Position numbers and translations under genes: made by a program. Below, piece after piece: positions 11,802 to 23,716 of a DNA stretch of 64,000 nt (positions are counted from its first letter, which is position 1; each line of letters opens with the position of its first letter). The notes under the pieces are model-generated. The model made no database searches. It was not told the DNA's origin and saw nothing but the letters and a program-made list of their open reading frames with translations. Location: the NCBI GenBank assembly GCA_016748015.1, contig JAAOMT010000531.1, forward strand, positions 290,295 to 354,294. The letters run 5' to 3'. Origin of the DNA: Geosiphon pyriformis. Lineage: Eukaryota; Glomeromycota; Glomeromycetes; Archaeosporales; Geosiphonaceae.

Positions 11802-13731
11802 TGAGATGAGGAGAGGACCAGAGGACCCAAACCAGCACACATCTGTTCTAACTTTACCAAAATCGAACCAATAGAGGCATCGAAAGCAACCAACTTTGAT
11901 TCTAAAACACCAATTTTAGAAGTCAGCACCTTGGAACTGCTATGACCCAATTGAGAATTATTATCGCCAAAAGAGAAAGAAATGGGTTGAGTCAAAGAAA
12001 CGTCTAACACCATGTTGGAATTCAAGTCAGAGTCAGCCACCATGAGAAAACCAGAGACAGACGGTTGAGGAGTATCCACCAGAGGAATCATATTAGAAGG
12101 AGGAGCTAAAGACACCAAACTGAGATTGTCAAAATGAAGAAGAATGTTCGAAATTTGATCAGATAAAAGCTCTACAGAGCATTCCAGACGCGCCAAACAT
12201 GCACCCAAGGGGGCATCGACCATAGAGGGAGGGGGAGGGATATTACCAGAACTCGAAGCACCAAAGAGCAGAAAACCAGAACCAGAGCCATCAAGAGAAA
12301 CATGAGAGACCAAAGCAACTGAGACCACTTGGGCCCAGAATTTGCCTCCAAAAGCGACAGGACAAAAGATTGGAACCTTCTTTTTAGCATATAATTTGGC
12401 CAACTGGAGATGAGTATCCAAGTTAGCAGGCTTTTTAAAAGATTTGTGTGACTGAGAATCTGATGTAACCTCAGCATCACATTCCAAGGCAGAATGACCG
12501 AACTTCCCATACTGTTCACAGTAAACCAAATCCAACCTAGCCCATGAGAGTTTCACTCCACCCAAGATTGGCTCTGTATGAAAGGCTGATTCCATAGCTT
12601 CATCAGATTCAAAACATACCACAGCACAGCGTGTTCTGTTGCCAGTCTTCAATGAATAATTGATGACACAAGTTTTCCCACCAGCCCCTTCCAAAAGATT
12701 TCCAAGGTCATGAGTTATTGTTCTCACTAGCAAAGTGAACAAAAGTGCCCTGAATTGATCCCTAAAAGCCCATGTCTCATGATCTCCCACAGCCTTGGCC
12801 ACATGCACAGAATCTTTCCCAATTAGGAAAGACCATTTTGACACCAACAGATTAGCCTGGCTAGATTTGGCAAACTTCACCACAGCCTTCTGCCATAGCC
12901 CAATTAATTGAACTTTGATAGACACTATCTGACCATACTCGGATACTGCGGCGATGATCATTTCCTTTGGTGTGTTCATGGGAATTTCTTTGATTACTAC
13001 GGCCCGATTTGAGCAAATTCCTTGTTTCTCAAAATCACTGTTTACTATAATGTTATTTTCCTTGGCCAATAATACAGTCTTTTCCATGCTCTCTTATGAA
13101 GTAAATGTCGATCTGATGATCCTTTCAAATTTTGAGAGTGTAGTGGCCCCCCCAAAACCATTGATTTTTGAAAACAATTTTCTGATCAATTGAGTTTTTA
13201 CAGTCACCGATTTGCCTTCTACAGCCAAGAGATTAATATCTAATGCAAAGGATTTCTTAACAGCAACTTCCACTTGAGATTTAACAATCTTGGGATCCAA
13301 TCACATTTTTTCTAAAGGAATACCAAGAAGGGGGGAGAGAGGACTGCCATCATCATCATTCATGTTGTAATCTAACGAACCAAGAGGGGAGCCACAGTCC
13401 AAATTATTCTTAACTCTCTTTGTCTTAGGAGTAGTTGCAGTTGAGCCAAAAAGAGAACCATTATTGCCACCAGCAACACTGTCACCAGAATCACTTTCCA
13501 TATCCGAGTATTGACTCTCATCAGAAATAGTTTGGCCAAAACAGCTTTGTTTCTATCACCAGACTGATCCATATGGCGAAGGAAAATTCTTTTTTTTTGA
13601 GAGGAGGGACCACCAACAGAACCAAAAGAAGCACCAACAGGAGCTTTCTTATTTGACATACTACTGCCAAAAGCAGCTTCTGAGTCCACAATAAAAGGAT
13701 TATTTGTAAGAGAAATGTTGAGATACAGCAA
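11798..13731 (-). pseudogene. LINE-C ORF1: zinc-knuckle nucleic-acid-binding protein (2 stops, 1 frameshift)
   Basis: About 640 codons. The N-terminal Ser/Lys-rich part (13731-13530) is joined by a 1-base loss at about 13530-13533 to an acidic stretch (DESQYSDMESDSGDS). A basic/RNA-binding part (11798-13087) follows after in-frame TGA (13301) and TAA (13094). An RNP-like block around KTCVINYSL and RCAVVCF precedes a CCHC knuckle. That knuckle reads CEQYGKFGHSALEC, so its second Cys has become Tyr; LINE-D keeps CGRC. The C-terminal third is Ser/Pro/Leu-rich and ends SSSQ-TGA, overlapping the ORF2 ATG. It would act as the LINE ribonucleoprotein chaperone; no longer intact. Confidence 0.88.
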
Positions 13732-13811
13732 GTGAAAAACAAAAAACTACTTTCAAAATATGACTCTTTTTTAGGAATTTGGGATGAAAGAGAGAAAGAA
13801 TTTTTTATATT

Positions 13812-13825
13812 TTTTATTATTATTT
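13812..13825. repeat. Right TSD of LINE-C
   Basis: Identical 14-mer to 6994-7007, directly followed by LINE-A sequence equivalent to about 9420-9445 of the reference LINE. Confidence 0.7.
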
Positions 13826-14630
13826 ATTAAAATATAATTAATTTAAAAAAAAATGTTCAAAATATTTAAAATATACTGAATTACAGCTTAATTAAATCTT
13901 AACTAAATTATATTATTAATAAAAACATTAATAATAAGAAATAATATTATATCTATTTGAACTTTGATTTATTTTATCATAACAAATCTAAAATTAATTC
14001 TATAACTACATATACTTTTTTGTTTTTTAACTTTGCACAAAAAAAATCATAAAAGATATATTAAAAAAAAGAAAAAAAAATTTTATCTTAATCCAATTTA
14101 TTATAAATACAATAGCTATTTAACAAATTAAAATTAATTATAATCCAGTTAACTTAAAAAATCATATATTTTGTATATATCTTGCAAAATTAATCAAAGT
14201 TTATGATTTTTTTTAAAATATTTTTTATTACTAATTTAATAATAAATATAGAAAACTGTATTGTTATATCTTTTAATACTAAAAAATTATTATTACAAAA
14301 AACATTAAACTTATTATATACCAAAAAAATTCTGTTAGACAAAATTTTGGAAAAAAATATTCAAGTTATTTTAATTAGAATAATAAATTATGTGTTTATT
14401 AAAATGTCTTTTTATTTATATAATTTAAGAATTATTAAAACTCAGGCCTTTTTTTAAGATTAAAAACAAATTTATATATTAAACAAAAGTTTATAAAATT
14501 TAAAAACATGTCTATTACTACTTTGTTATAATGTTTTTACAACTTATTTAAAATATCAGAAAAACCAGTTGTATTTTTATCAAGCAAATTTATTATTATA
14601 CTTAATAATTTACCAAAACTGATAAGATAT
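13826..14630 (-). pseudogene. LINE-A ORF2 fragment, reverse transcriptase core
   Basis: Nucleotide alignment with LINE-C 9445-10325 is continuous: the bases around 14170-14215 follow the LINE-C stretch that encodes RT motif A, with nearly all C/G replaced by T/A. A plus-strand open frame at 14203-14457 is only the antisense of this block. The fragment stops at the ATAT copy of the LTR-B target duplication. Confidence 0.75.
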
Positions 14631-16553
14631 TATTATCTAAATAAAAAAACCAATCTAAAGCTATAAAAAAAACGTAATTAATATATAATAATATAAAAAA
14701 ATATAATAATACAAAATAACACAAAATAATAAATAATAATTGAGAATAATACAAAATAATATACAATAATATAAAATAGTACAGAATAATTAGTTATAAT
14801 ATAGTATAATTAAGTATAGCATAAAAAAACAAAGCAATAACAGAGATAGTAAGTAATGGTTAGTAATAACAAATAATTAAAAGTAATCTTGTAAAACTAG
14901 AGAATATGTATAAAAATAAGTAGTTTTAGCAGATAAAAAAAAGAAAAAAGAAAACAAAAACCTATTTTTTTAAGCATATCTTAACTTTAAACTTAATAAA
15001 ATTCTTTTATCTTACTTTTTTTATATTTTTTTATTTACTATTAAATAAAAATATTATTTAATTTATTTGTATATAATTACAGAATCTGTATTGTTAAAAT
15101 TAAATTAATCGTTTTTTTTACTTTTATTTTAAATCAAATACTATTAATATAAACAGCTTTAGAATTCTAATAACTTGAACCAATTGTTTTTAATTATGGT
15201 AATTAACAATATTAATTTTTTTCTCTTTTTTTTAATTTAATTTAATTTTTTTTTTTTGATTTTCTTTTTTTTTATGAAGTAACAACAAAAAAATTTAACT
15301 ATCTAAAAATAGACTTTATAATAGTTTGGTGTTATTTATAAAAATTTAAGAATTTTTTAATAAGAATATAAAGTAGCCAATTAGAGATAGGTGTAATAAG
15401 AGAGAAATTTTAGGATTTCTCTTAAAGAATTGCAAAATTCCAAAATTTTCAAAATTTTTCTTAAGAAATTAAAAGATTTTAGGATTTCTAGGATTTCTGG
15501 CTAAAAAAATTAAAGAAATTTAAGAAATCTTATATAACAGTAATTATGTATATAAAGCGAAAATGTTAGAAACAGAAAAAACAGAATCTATTTTAGAATT
15601 AATACTAACAACTCGTTAATTATTCTATACCTCTTTTTTTAAATATAGTTTCTACAACTTAAAATAAAATCAAATTAAATATTAATAAAATATCAATTAT
15701 TATCTGAATTTATATTATTATTACTTAATTAAAGAAATATTAATCATTTTTATTCTATTAATATTCTATGTTAATAGAATCCAATACTTAACTATACTAG
15801 ACCAATAATTCTTAATTATGATTATTAATGGAATACTAATTTTTTATTTTTTATTTTATTTTATTTTGTTTATTGGCTTACTAATTGATTAAAGAAATTA
15901 AGTGCTGAGTATTTTGACATTAAAAATAGCCTGATAAAAGACTCATAAAACAAAAGTATAGAACTCATAAAATTAAGAATAGCTTACTAAAAAAACAACA
16001 CTGCCAACAAAACTGGCCACCATGTTGAGAAAAAAATTTATGGAAAGATCTTCTGAGATAAGTACTAAAACAACTATTAAATTTTTGTTTATTATACAAA
16101 GAACTCAACCAAAATCTTCCAATTATGAAAACCTTCAAATATTACCAATAATTACCAGTTATTAAGTACCAAGTTACAGGTTTGTTATTTGTATTAACAC
16201 CCCAAATAATTACCTGTAATACTGGTAAAAAAAAGCTTTTTTTAAGTTTAGATATTAATTTTATCTTGTTAACTTATTAAAAAAGCAAAAAGACAATATT
16301 AGATCTTAACAATTGTACTAAATTAGCTTGGAAAAGATAGTTTAAATCTAATTTTACAAACTGCCAAAATACATTTTTGTGTCTTATAACCAAAAAACTC
16401 TATAAGTAAATTTATATATAGTAAAAACTTTTAAAGATTAATAAATTTTAACACACTTTTTATGCAATTAAAAAAATTTTTACAGCTCTCTTATTCAAAT
16501 TTAAAGCACCAAACATTATTATAATATCTTATTTAACTTATTTGTAATAACAC
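14627..16553 (+). repeat. Solo LTR-B with 4-bp TSD, carrying a nested solo LTR-A
   Basis: The LTR is 14631-16549, flanked by ATAT (14627-14630) and ACAC (16550-16553), which differ by two C/T transitions. Its ends read TATTATCTAA...TTGTAATA, the decayed form of the LTR-B ends of G2, in opposite orientation. The tandem ATAATATAAAA-rich part at 14690-14800 matches the repeated TTATCCTATGTTATAACACA units of G2. Without the nested LTR it is about 1023 bp, equal to G2's LTRs (1015-1068 bp). LINE-A resumes in register on both sides. Confidence 0.75.
15326..16225 (+). repeat. Solo LTR-A inside solo LTR-B, 4-bp TSD
   Basis: The LTR is 15330-16221 (892 bp), flanked by TTGG and CTGG (one transition). 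The left half (AGCCAATTAGAGATAG, repeated GGATTTC blocks near 15410-15500, TATATAAAG at 15549-15557) matches the U3 of G3. The right half (ACTTAACTATACTAGA, AGAACTCAACCAAAA, GTACCAAGTTACAGG, end at about 16221) matches the R-U5 of G1. It is thus intermediate between the two LTR-A subtypes. Confidence 0.75.
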
Positions 16554-18006
16554 ATAACACCAGAAAAAATATTATTAGCAATATAAATTAATAGAAAATA
16601 CTGTTAATATTACTTTTTAAATACTTTTTTCAATTTTCCATAATCATATTTATCTTAAAATTAACCAATTTAGACTTCAATATCTGTTTTTTATTAATTA
16701 TTAAATAATTTAAAACCACTTTGTAAAAGAGATGTTTTAAGATACTTTAACTTATATGGCTTTTATTTATCTTAAAATTTTTTATTTTTTTATTAATAAT
16801 AAATTTAATACATATTTTTTTAGTATGCTAAGATTTTGTTATTTTCAAAACCTAGTAAAACTTCTTAATATTTGATAAAACAGACCAAATAATATTAAAA
16901 TTAGCACTTAAATCAACAAAAACTATTATTTAAAAGCATTATTAATATTAAAAAAAAACCAGAGTTTTAAAAGCAAATTAAACATATTACTTGGTACTTA
17001 ACAAAAAGTTTTAATCAACTTAAAAACCAAAATTTCCAATTTATAAAAACGAAATAAAAATTTAGTAAAAATATTGTTATAATTTTTAAATTAGATCTTA
17101 AAAAATATTTTATTTACTAAAAGACAGATTACTTTTTAAATAATATCTTATATTTTATTTATATCAAAAATTTTTTTTACAATAACAAAATTATTAATAT
17201 ACATAATAGTAGTATTAAGTACTAATACTTTAAATAAGCTTTATTTTATTTTATTAACACTTTTAATATTAAATTTCTAATTTTTATTGACTTAAATATA
17301 AACAAATCTTAAAACAAGATTTAAAAGACTACTAAGACCAATAGTAATATGAATAGCAATGTAATTAATATCAAAGAATTTGTTTACAACTATAATTTTT
17401 TTAACAATTAATGTATTTACAAAGTTAAGTAAAACAAAAATAAAATTAATAGTTTTTATAATACTTTTGAAATTTTTTTATATAAAAATCTTAACAAAAA
17501 AGCTATTAACTAGATATTTCTAAAACTTATATTGTATTTTATACTATTTTTATTAAAATTACCTCCTAAAATAACAAAAATATTATTATTAAATGCTTTA
17601 ACTATAAAAAAGTTGATAATAAATGTCTAATTTAAATGTTTTTTCAAAAATACATCTGTATATAACTTAGCACAAAAACTAATTATTTGTTTTTAAACAA
17701 TAAATAAATTACTATTAGTCTATTAGAAATCTTTAAAAATTTTAAAACATGCTTAGTTAAATGTTTACTTACAATTAAAATAATACTAATACTCAAATAT
17801 TCTAAATTCAAACAAGAAATAAATATTTTTACACTTATAAATTTATTAACAATTCATAATTTAACAATAAAATAAAGCTTAGTTTTAGTAATAATTAAAA
17901 TATTATTTTTCAATTTTTTATGCTACTTAATAATATTATTTTGTTTGGCAGAAACATTTATTTTTTTAATATTATATATAATTATTTTTTAAGTTAAACT
18001 ACTTAT
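16550..18006 (-). pseudogene. LINE-A ORF2 fragment, endonuclease and N-terminal RT
   Basis: This continues LINE-A after the solo LTRs. 16620-16790 aligns with LINE-C 10425-10570 and 17480-17590 with 11250-11380 (endonuclease GGDFN region). 17930-18006 aligns with the ORF2 start region, where the ATGA junction reads ATAA. No readable protein remains. Confidence 0.7.
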
Positions 18007-18697
18007 TAAATAAAAAATTTTAGTTTATTCAAGATTGTCTTAATTAAACTCTTTAAAATTATTATATTGGCTTTTAAATTACCAAAATTAGCAGTCTGAA
18101 TTTTAAATCTATTAAAAAAAACATTTTTTAATATGGCAGCAATATTTGGTAAAGTTTAAAAAATTTGTAATAGCACATTAGTAGTCAAATTTAATTTTGG
18201 CTTAACAAATTGTGTAAACAATATTTTAGCACTCAAAAAAAACATTAATAAACAAAAAGTATCCAATTTATAAAAAATTTCGATCATATAATCTATTAAA
18301 AATTCCAAAAAATATTTTAAAACATCTAATTAAGAAAATAAATTTAAAGTTATAAAAACATTATTAAGCTTATTAAGTAAAGATTTTACCAAAAAAATAC
18401 CAGTTAATAACATAAACAAAAAACTATTTAAGACACTAATTATTGCAAAAGCCCAAATAACATTACCAAAAAACACTAAATAAAAAATTAGAACTTGGTT
18501 TTTTATATAAATAAAGGCAAAATACTTTTTGTTAAAATCAAAAAATTTTTTTTTTTTAATTTTGACTAAAAAATTTTAAACTTGGCTTACAAACATTAGA
18601 AATGTAATTATATTTTTTATATTTAGTGTACACAAAATTAATAATTTAGTTCAGATTAGATTAATATTTTTAAAAACCAAAATTTAATAAATAATAA
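18003..18697 (-). pseudogene. LINE-A ORF1 fragment (C-terminal half)
   Basis: Aligns with LINE-C ORF1 11798 to about 12500; for example 18445-18520 follows the LINE-C stretch around 12340-12410. It is cut at 18698 by the LTR of gypsy G5. No open frame. Confidence 0.55.
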
Positions 18698-19656
18698 TAT
18701 TACTGATAATTTTTTTGTTTTTTTTTGAATGTGATTAATATTATTTTGCTGTTTAATTCTACTGTTAATTAAAATTAATAAATTTTTAATAAGTTAATTT
18801 CTTTTTTAAAGTATTTTCTATACTTTGAACTATATATACTGTTGGATTTATAATAAAATAACCAATTTTATACCAATTACTTATATAGTTACTTTGTGAT
18901 AAAAGTTAATTTTTTTTATAAAAAAATTTTATTTGTAAGCTTTTTAAAATATGTGTAGTTATTTTGCTATAAAAATCAACTTTTTTACAAAAAATTTCGA
19001 TTGTAGACTATTTAATAAATTAAAGAAAAAAAATAAAAAAAATATTAAGAAAGTTGTTTTAAATCTAAACTTAAAAATCATTAACAATTACTAAAATTGA
19101 TAACTAATTAATTTCAAAATATTAATATAAAATAATTAATTGTAAAGTAATAATAACTAAAAAAGTTTATGTTTTTTAAAGTAAGTTTTTATTCAATTTA
19201 ATTTGTAAAAAAGGTTATTTTAAGAAAAAATATCTTAAACTGAGACAATTAATTCTAATTAAAATATATTTTTTTAAAAAAAAACTCTTTTTTTATATAA
19301 CTTATTATAATTTTATTCTATAATCTAGCATTTTTTTTTAATAATTAGTAAACAAAAAATATATTTTATTAAAATACAAGTTGTTTTTACAAACTATGAG
19401 TTATTTTAATAAACTGTTAAATATTTTATCATATTTTAGCAAACTTTAACTGTTATATAATTTAGTGTATTATATAATCTAATTATTATAATTTGGTTAT
19501 ATTTGTGTTTTATATAAATCAGATTATTAATTAAATAATAATTCAAATAATTTGATAAAATAATAAGTAATAAATTGAAATAATAATATATGCTAATTAA
19601 TAATAAAATTATGAAAATAATTTTATGTTAATTAATAGTTCAAATTTTAATTAACA
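18698..19656 (-). repeat. LTR-C, 3' LTR of gypsy element G5
   Basis: Inverted homologue of the solo LTR-C at 5064-6034, of almost the same length (959 vs 971 bp), with ends TATTAC (left) and TTAACA (right). It is followed by a pyrimidine tract and a TTAAG-ATTAAGCT block, now separated from it by LINE-D and continuing at 56966. The spacing from LTR end to AAGC is 25 bases, exactly as in G3 (45025-45049). This makes it the 3' LTR of a minus-strand gypsy element. Base content is extremely AT-rich. Confidence 0.65.
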
Positions 19657-19666
19657 ATATAATTTT
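19656..19666. repeat. Left TSD of LINE-D
   Basis: AATATAATTTT occurs here and at 56955-56965, directly after the LINE-D tail. The match is exact over 11 bases, but the context is AT-rich, so the support comes from its position at both element ends. Confidence 0.55.
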
Positions 19667-19734
19667 AAAAAACTTCTTTCTTTTTTACCTCCAAAAATCC
19701 TCAAAAAGTGCATTTTCTATAAAAAGAAGTTTTT

Positions 19735-21666
19735 TTGTTTTTTTTAGTCTATATCAATATTTCTTTACCTAATAATAACCCATTTTTTGTGAATATAAAG
19801 GCTACTGCTAGTAGCACCACATCTAAAAAGAAGACTCTTAAGGGCGCTTTTCATGGTTCTGCTGGTGGTTTTTTTTCTCAAAAAAAGAGAGTTGTTCTTG
19901 GCAATGTCAAACACTCTGGTAATGAAAAAAATATATTCTTAAACAAATCTGGATCTGATAATAGTGTTTATTCTAATATAGAAAGTCTATTTAGTGAGAA
20001 TAAGAATGTTAGCATGTCTGGTGTAAATTATAGATATCTTTTAGGCTTAGCTGCTACTACACCCAAGACAAAATGAGTCAACACTAGTGCTGTTTTTGGT
20101 TTTCCACTTGGCTTTCCCAACTTTCATATGGATAATAATGAAGTTGTACTCCCTTCTTGCTTGTTTATCTCTCTTGACAAGAAGTGAATTGACCCAAAAA
20201 TTATCAAAACTCCTGTGGAGGTGTCAATTAAAAAGTCATTACTTTGAATATTAATCTCTCAGCTGTGAAAGGTACATCAGAAATGGTAAAAACTCAGTTA
20301 ATTATGAAAATTTTTTCAACAGTCAATGGTATTGGGGGCCTTAAAATTTGAAAGGATTATCTGATCTATCTTCACTTTTGAAAAAAGCATGGAAATGGCC
20401 ACTTTATTGGCCAAAGAAAAGGGAATTGACATAAACAGTAATCTCAAAAGACAAGGAATCCATTCAGATCAGGCTGTGATCATCAAAGAAATTCCCATGG
20501 ACACATCAAAAAAAATAATCATCACTGCATTAGTTGAGTTTGGCAAAATTAAGTCAATCAAAATTCAACTGATTGGAATGTAGCAAAAAGCTGTGGTAGA
20601 ATTTGCTGAACTAAATCAGACTAACCAATTGGCTGCTAAATAGTCCTTTTTGATTGAAAAAATTTCTGTGGGAGTAGCTATGGCTATGGGAGATTGTGAA
20701 ACATAGACATTAAGAGATCAGTTTAAGACTTTGTTGTTTACTTTGCCTGTGAGAATAACTGTTCATGATTTGAGCACTCTTTTGAAAGGAGCTGATAGGA
20801 AAACCTGTATTATAAATTGTTCATTGAATTCTGGCAATAGGATTTGCTGTGCTGTAATTGGCTTTGAATTTGAGAATGCAATGAAAACTGCATATTGTAC
20901 TAAGTCAATATTTGGTGGTGTCAAACTTTTTTGGACTAGACTGAATTTGGTTTATTGTGGAAGGTGTGAGTTTTTTGGTCATTCTGCTTTGGAATGTGGT
21001 GTACCACTTGCATTCATTTCTAAGTCTTCAAAAATGGCTAAAAAAGCCACCTCAGAGGAACATTGTCTTTGATTAACTAAGTTGTATGCAAAGAAAACTG
21101 TCCTTATCTTCTGTTCTGCTGCCTTTGGTGGCAAGTCATGGGTGCAAGTTGTGTTACTCAATTCTTTTTCTAATGGTTTTCCATCTTACATGGTTTCTTT
21201 GATGTCTTTTAGTAATGGTTTGTCTCCTAATGTTAGGAATTTTTTGGTGATTTCTACTTCCCCTGGTGAATCTGCTTTATGTAACCATTTGTCTTCTCTG
21301 GAGTGCTTTTTGAAGCTTTTGGTAGACCAAGTTTCTGATATTTTGAGAAAGTTGAGCTACATTGAGTTGGTGCCTTTGGTGTCCTCATCTCTTGTCCTTT
21401 CTTCTGTTGCTTCTATATCTTTGGTGGCAGACATGAATTCAGATATGACATTGGATGATGCTTTAATTGACCCCATTCCTTTTTTTGTGGTTGTTACTGA
21501 TGTGGTTGCTAACATTAGTTTAAGTAGTTCTAAGGTTCTGACCACTAAGATGGGAGGTTTGAAATCCAAGATGGTGGCTTTGGAGGTGTCAGTTGAGTCA
21601 GTTTTAGAGAAGTTGGATCAATTGTGTTCTGGTTTGGGTTTGTTAATTCTTCCTATTTCTCAATGA
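19735..21666 (+). pseudogene. LINE-D ORF1 (zinc-knuckle protein), several stops
   Basis: Open pieces 19735-20076, 20389-20583, 20731-21072 and 21082-21666 share one frame. In-frame stops include TGA at about 20074 and 20185, TAG at 20581 and TGA at about 21070. Two compensating indels lie between about 20235 and 20345. The CCHC knuckle CGRCEFFGHSALEC (about 20956-21000) is complete, unlike in LINE-C. The C-terminal part repeats the LINE-C pattern and ends ISQ-TGA at 21666, overlapping the ORF2 ATG (21663). The TGA before IDPK is shared with LINE-C, so either it is ancestral to both or the same Trp/Arg codon mutated twice. Confidence 0.85.
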
Positions 21667-23497
21667 GTAATTTAGTTTAGAAATTTGCTACATGTAATAT
21701 TAGAAGTATCAATGTCTCTGTAAAGCAGGAAAATATTGTTTATTGGCACAAGGAATCAGAGAATATGGTTTTAATTATTACAGAGACCAAGTTAAGATCT
21801 AATATTAGACCTTGGATTATGAATAAGTTTGATGGAGTTCGAATTTTCACTTCTGGTTTGGGTGTGAGTTTTCTTAGTGCTGGGATTGCCATTATTATGA
21901 ACAGTTTTTTGGCTTGGCATGTCTCAAAAGTAGACAAAATTTTTGGTTAACTGATCTCTGTCTATTTTTTGTTTAAAAACAAGCTTTTGGTTACAATCTT
22001 GGACTTGTGTGCTAGTGTTTCTGCTAATACATGTTTTAGCCAAGTCTCTTTTATCAACTTCTTAATCTCTAGAGTGGCCAATTCTAGCTTATTTACTGTC
22101 ATTAGAAATAACTTCAATAAAAATAGATCAAAGAAGAGTATTAGCTTCAAGTTCTGTTCAGACCTGAGTTTGGTCAACACCTTTAATGAACATTTCTTAG
22201 CCAAAGTCCCTACTTGGAATAATTCTAGAGGTGTTAAGAAGGTGTTGGATTTTATTTTTGTGAGTGAAAATCTTACTTTTACTGTTTTATCACATAAAGT
22301 TAATAACATATTAGGATTTTTTTGATATGGATCATAAGACTATTTCAGTTGTGGTTGGTTTGGGAAAACTCTTAGATGCTTGTCTAAACAGTGTTTACAA
22401 ACAAGCCAATCAGAACTGGTGGAAGTTCAAGATAAGACATGCTGATGAAACCCTTTGGTTATGTTTTAAAGAGTGGATTTCTGCTGAATTAATGGCTAAA
22501 TCAAACGTGTTTAAGAGTGCAAAATATAATGGTAATTTGGATGCAATGTGGGTGGTGCTGAAAAATGTCATAGTGCAGGCTGTTGATATGGTGTTTTCTA
22601 AACATTGGTATAGTGCATTTAATTGTTCGAAAAACAAACAATTGTTAAAGTTTTTCAAATTGGAGCTGCTAGTTGCAAAAATTGTCAAAGCTTGGATTTC
22701 TGGGGATCTTTTGGATTTTGACCATCTTGTCAGAGTCTGATTAAAAATTGATGAAGTGGAGGCTTCTAAGACTGCTAATATGGTTTTAATTGGTGTGAGT
22801 TCAATAGAGGTTGTCAAACATTTTTCTATGGTGAAGAAGAGATATTGTATCTTGAATCAAAAGCATCTGAGAATACAGCCATTAGGAAAACAATTGACTG
22901 ATGCATAGACAATTTTTGTTTTGACAAAAGACATATAATTAAAAGTATCCTTGATCATCTTTTTTGCAAGATTGTTTTGGATCACTTGGTAGTTAATAAT
23001 GAGTTGGTAGTTAAGTCTGATAAGGTAAAACTTAAAGTAGATGAAATTATGAAGGGATGGATGAGAAAACAGACAGTTCTTTCAAGAATGCCTATTCTTT
23101 GGTCTTGTCAATATATGCCTTTGGACCATGTTTCTGATAATGCTTTTTCTGGTATTATGAAGGAGATCGATATGGATGAGTTGTTTTTGTGTATTAATAA
23201 CTTGCCAAATAATAAGGCTGCTAAATTATCCAGAATTCCTAAAGAACTTTAGAGACACTGTGATAATAAGATGTTATCTTGTCTCTTAAAGCTGCTGAAT
23301 TTGTGTTTAACCTTGGAGACAGTTCCAACTTCTTGGAGAAGAGCATGGGTTTTGATGATCCCTAAATTCTATAAATGGAATAGTGTTTTGACTAATATTA
23401 TGCCTATTGCTCTAATCAAAACTGCTCAAAAGATTTTGTCCAAAATTTTTTCTGATTGAATCTCTTTAGCATGCAGCAGATTCAATGTTCTTTGTGA
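21663..23497 (+). pseudogene. LINE-D ORF2 part 1 (endonuclease, N-terminal RT)
   Basis: Starts at the ATG of the ATGA overlap. Open pieces match the APE endonuclease: CNIRS, ITETKLRS, PWIMNKF, and IRNNFN where the LINE-C copy has GGDFN, so the catalytic Asp is Asn. TWNNSRGV, DFIFVS and DHKTISV follow. After several stops, 22977-23459 matches the RT N-terminus (AWVLMIPKFYKW, ILSKIFSD). It ends at VLCD, where G1 is inserted. Confidence 0.85.
23494..23497. repeat. Left TSD of gypsy G1
   Basis: GTGA; the right copy at 43731-43734 is GTGG, a G-to-A difference. Using one copy rejoins LINE-D as VLC-GNNFS, matching VLC-GDNFS of LINE-C. Confidence 0.8.
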
Positions 23498-23555
23498 TGT
23501 TACTCATAAAAAGAAAACAGATATAGCAGACCAATAAGAGAATAGTATTTAGCAC

Positions 23556-23670
23556 GTGAGCACATTGCTTAGCAATGTGGAGCAATATCAGAAATCATGG
23601 CACATTGTTCAGCAATATGGAGCAATGTTAGAAATCATAGCACATTGCTCAAGAAATCATAGCATATCAC
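23556..23670 (+). repeat. Tandem hairpin-forming repeat in G1 5' LTR
   Basis: About three units of roughly 40 bp. The core has a self-complementary form CACATTGC-TCA-GCAATGTG, most clearly seen in the 3' LTR (about 42985-43004). The 3' LTR carries more units (42896-43110), which explains most of the LTR length difference. It lies upstream of the TATA box, as expected for U3 enhancer repeats. Confidence 0.6.
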
Positions 23671-23703
23671 TCGAAAATGGAAGCAATCTCATAGAACATC
23701 AAT

Positions 23704-23716
23704 TATATATATATAG
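23704..23716 (+). promoter_or_regulatory. TATA box in G1 5' LTR
   Basis: TATATATATATAG followed by AGCATTAGAAGTAGAAAAAGAGAATTC. The same box and downstream block recur in the 3' LTR (43155-43163) and, on the minus strand, in both G3 LTRs (44763-44771, 54138-54146). This marks the likely U3/R border. Confidence 0.6.

Larger units (their letters stand above)
7008..13811 (-). mobile_element. LINE-C, youngest and best preserved LINE (about 6.8 kb)
   Basis: A non-LTR retrotransposon of the two-ORF, APE-endonuclease plus RNase H type (I/Jockey-like layout). It is inserted in the same orientation into the RT region of LINE-A with a 14-bp TSD. The order on the minus strand is a short 5' leader (about 13800-13732), ORF1, ORF2, a short 3' UTR and an AAT-repeat tail. 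Base composition and reading frames are much better kept than in the other three copies, so this is the latest insertion of the family here. It is nevertheless dead: ORF1 has two stops and one frameshift, and ORF2 has seven stops. Confidence 0.9.
4561..18697 (-). mobile_element. LINE-A, ancient LINE copy split by later insertions
   Basis: Four separated minus-strand blocks (4561-5063, 6035-6993, 13826-14626, 16554-18697) match consecutive, almost abutting parts of the reference LINE (about 7950-8440, 8440-9420, 9420-10325 and 10325-12500). Between them lie a solo LTR-C, LINE-C and a nested pair of solo LTRs, each with a recognisable target duplication. Its base composition is among the most AT-rich in the window, so it is probably one of the oldest elements here. 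The 3' end is cut by LINE-B on the left. At 18698 it is cut by the gypsy element G5, and I do not see its ORF1 start to the right. Confidence 0.75.

Noticed and set aside
7140-13731. TGA read as Trp (alternative or mitochondrial code)
   Set aside because: TAA and TAG occur in the same frames, catalytic residues are also mutated, and the neighbouring bL32m uses an ordinary code; decay explains all.
14203-14457. Plus-strand 84-codon open frame
   Set aside because: Antisense of the LINE-A RT block; its end mirrors an antisense frame of LINE-C at 10039-10356.
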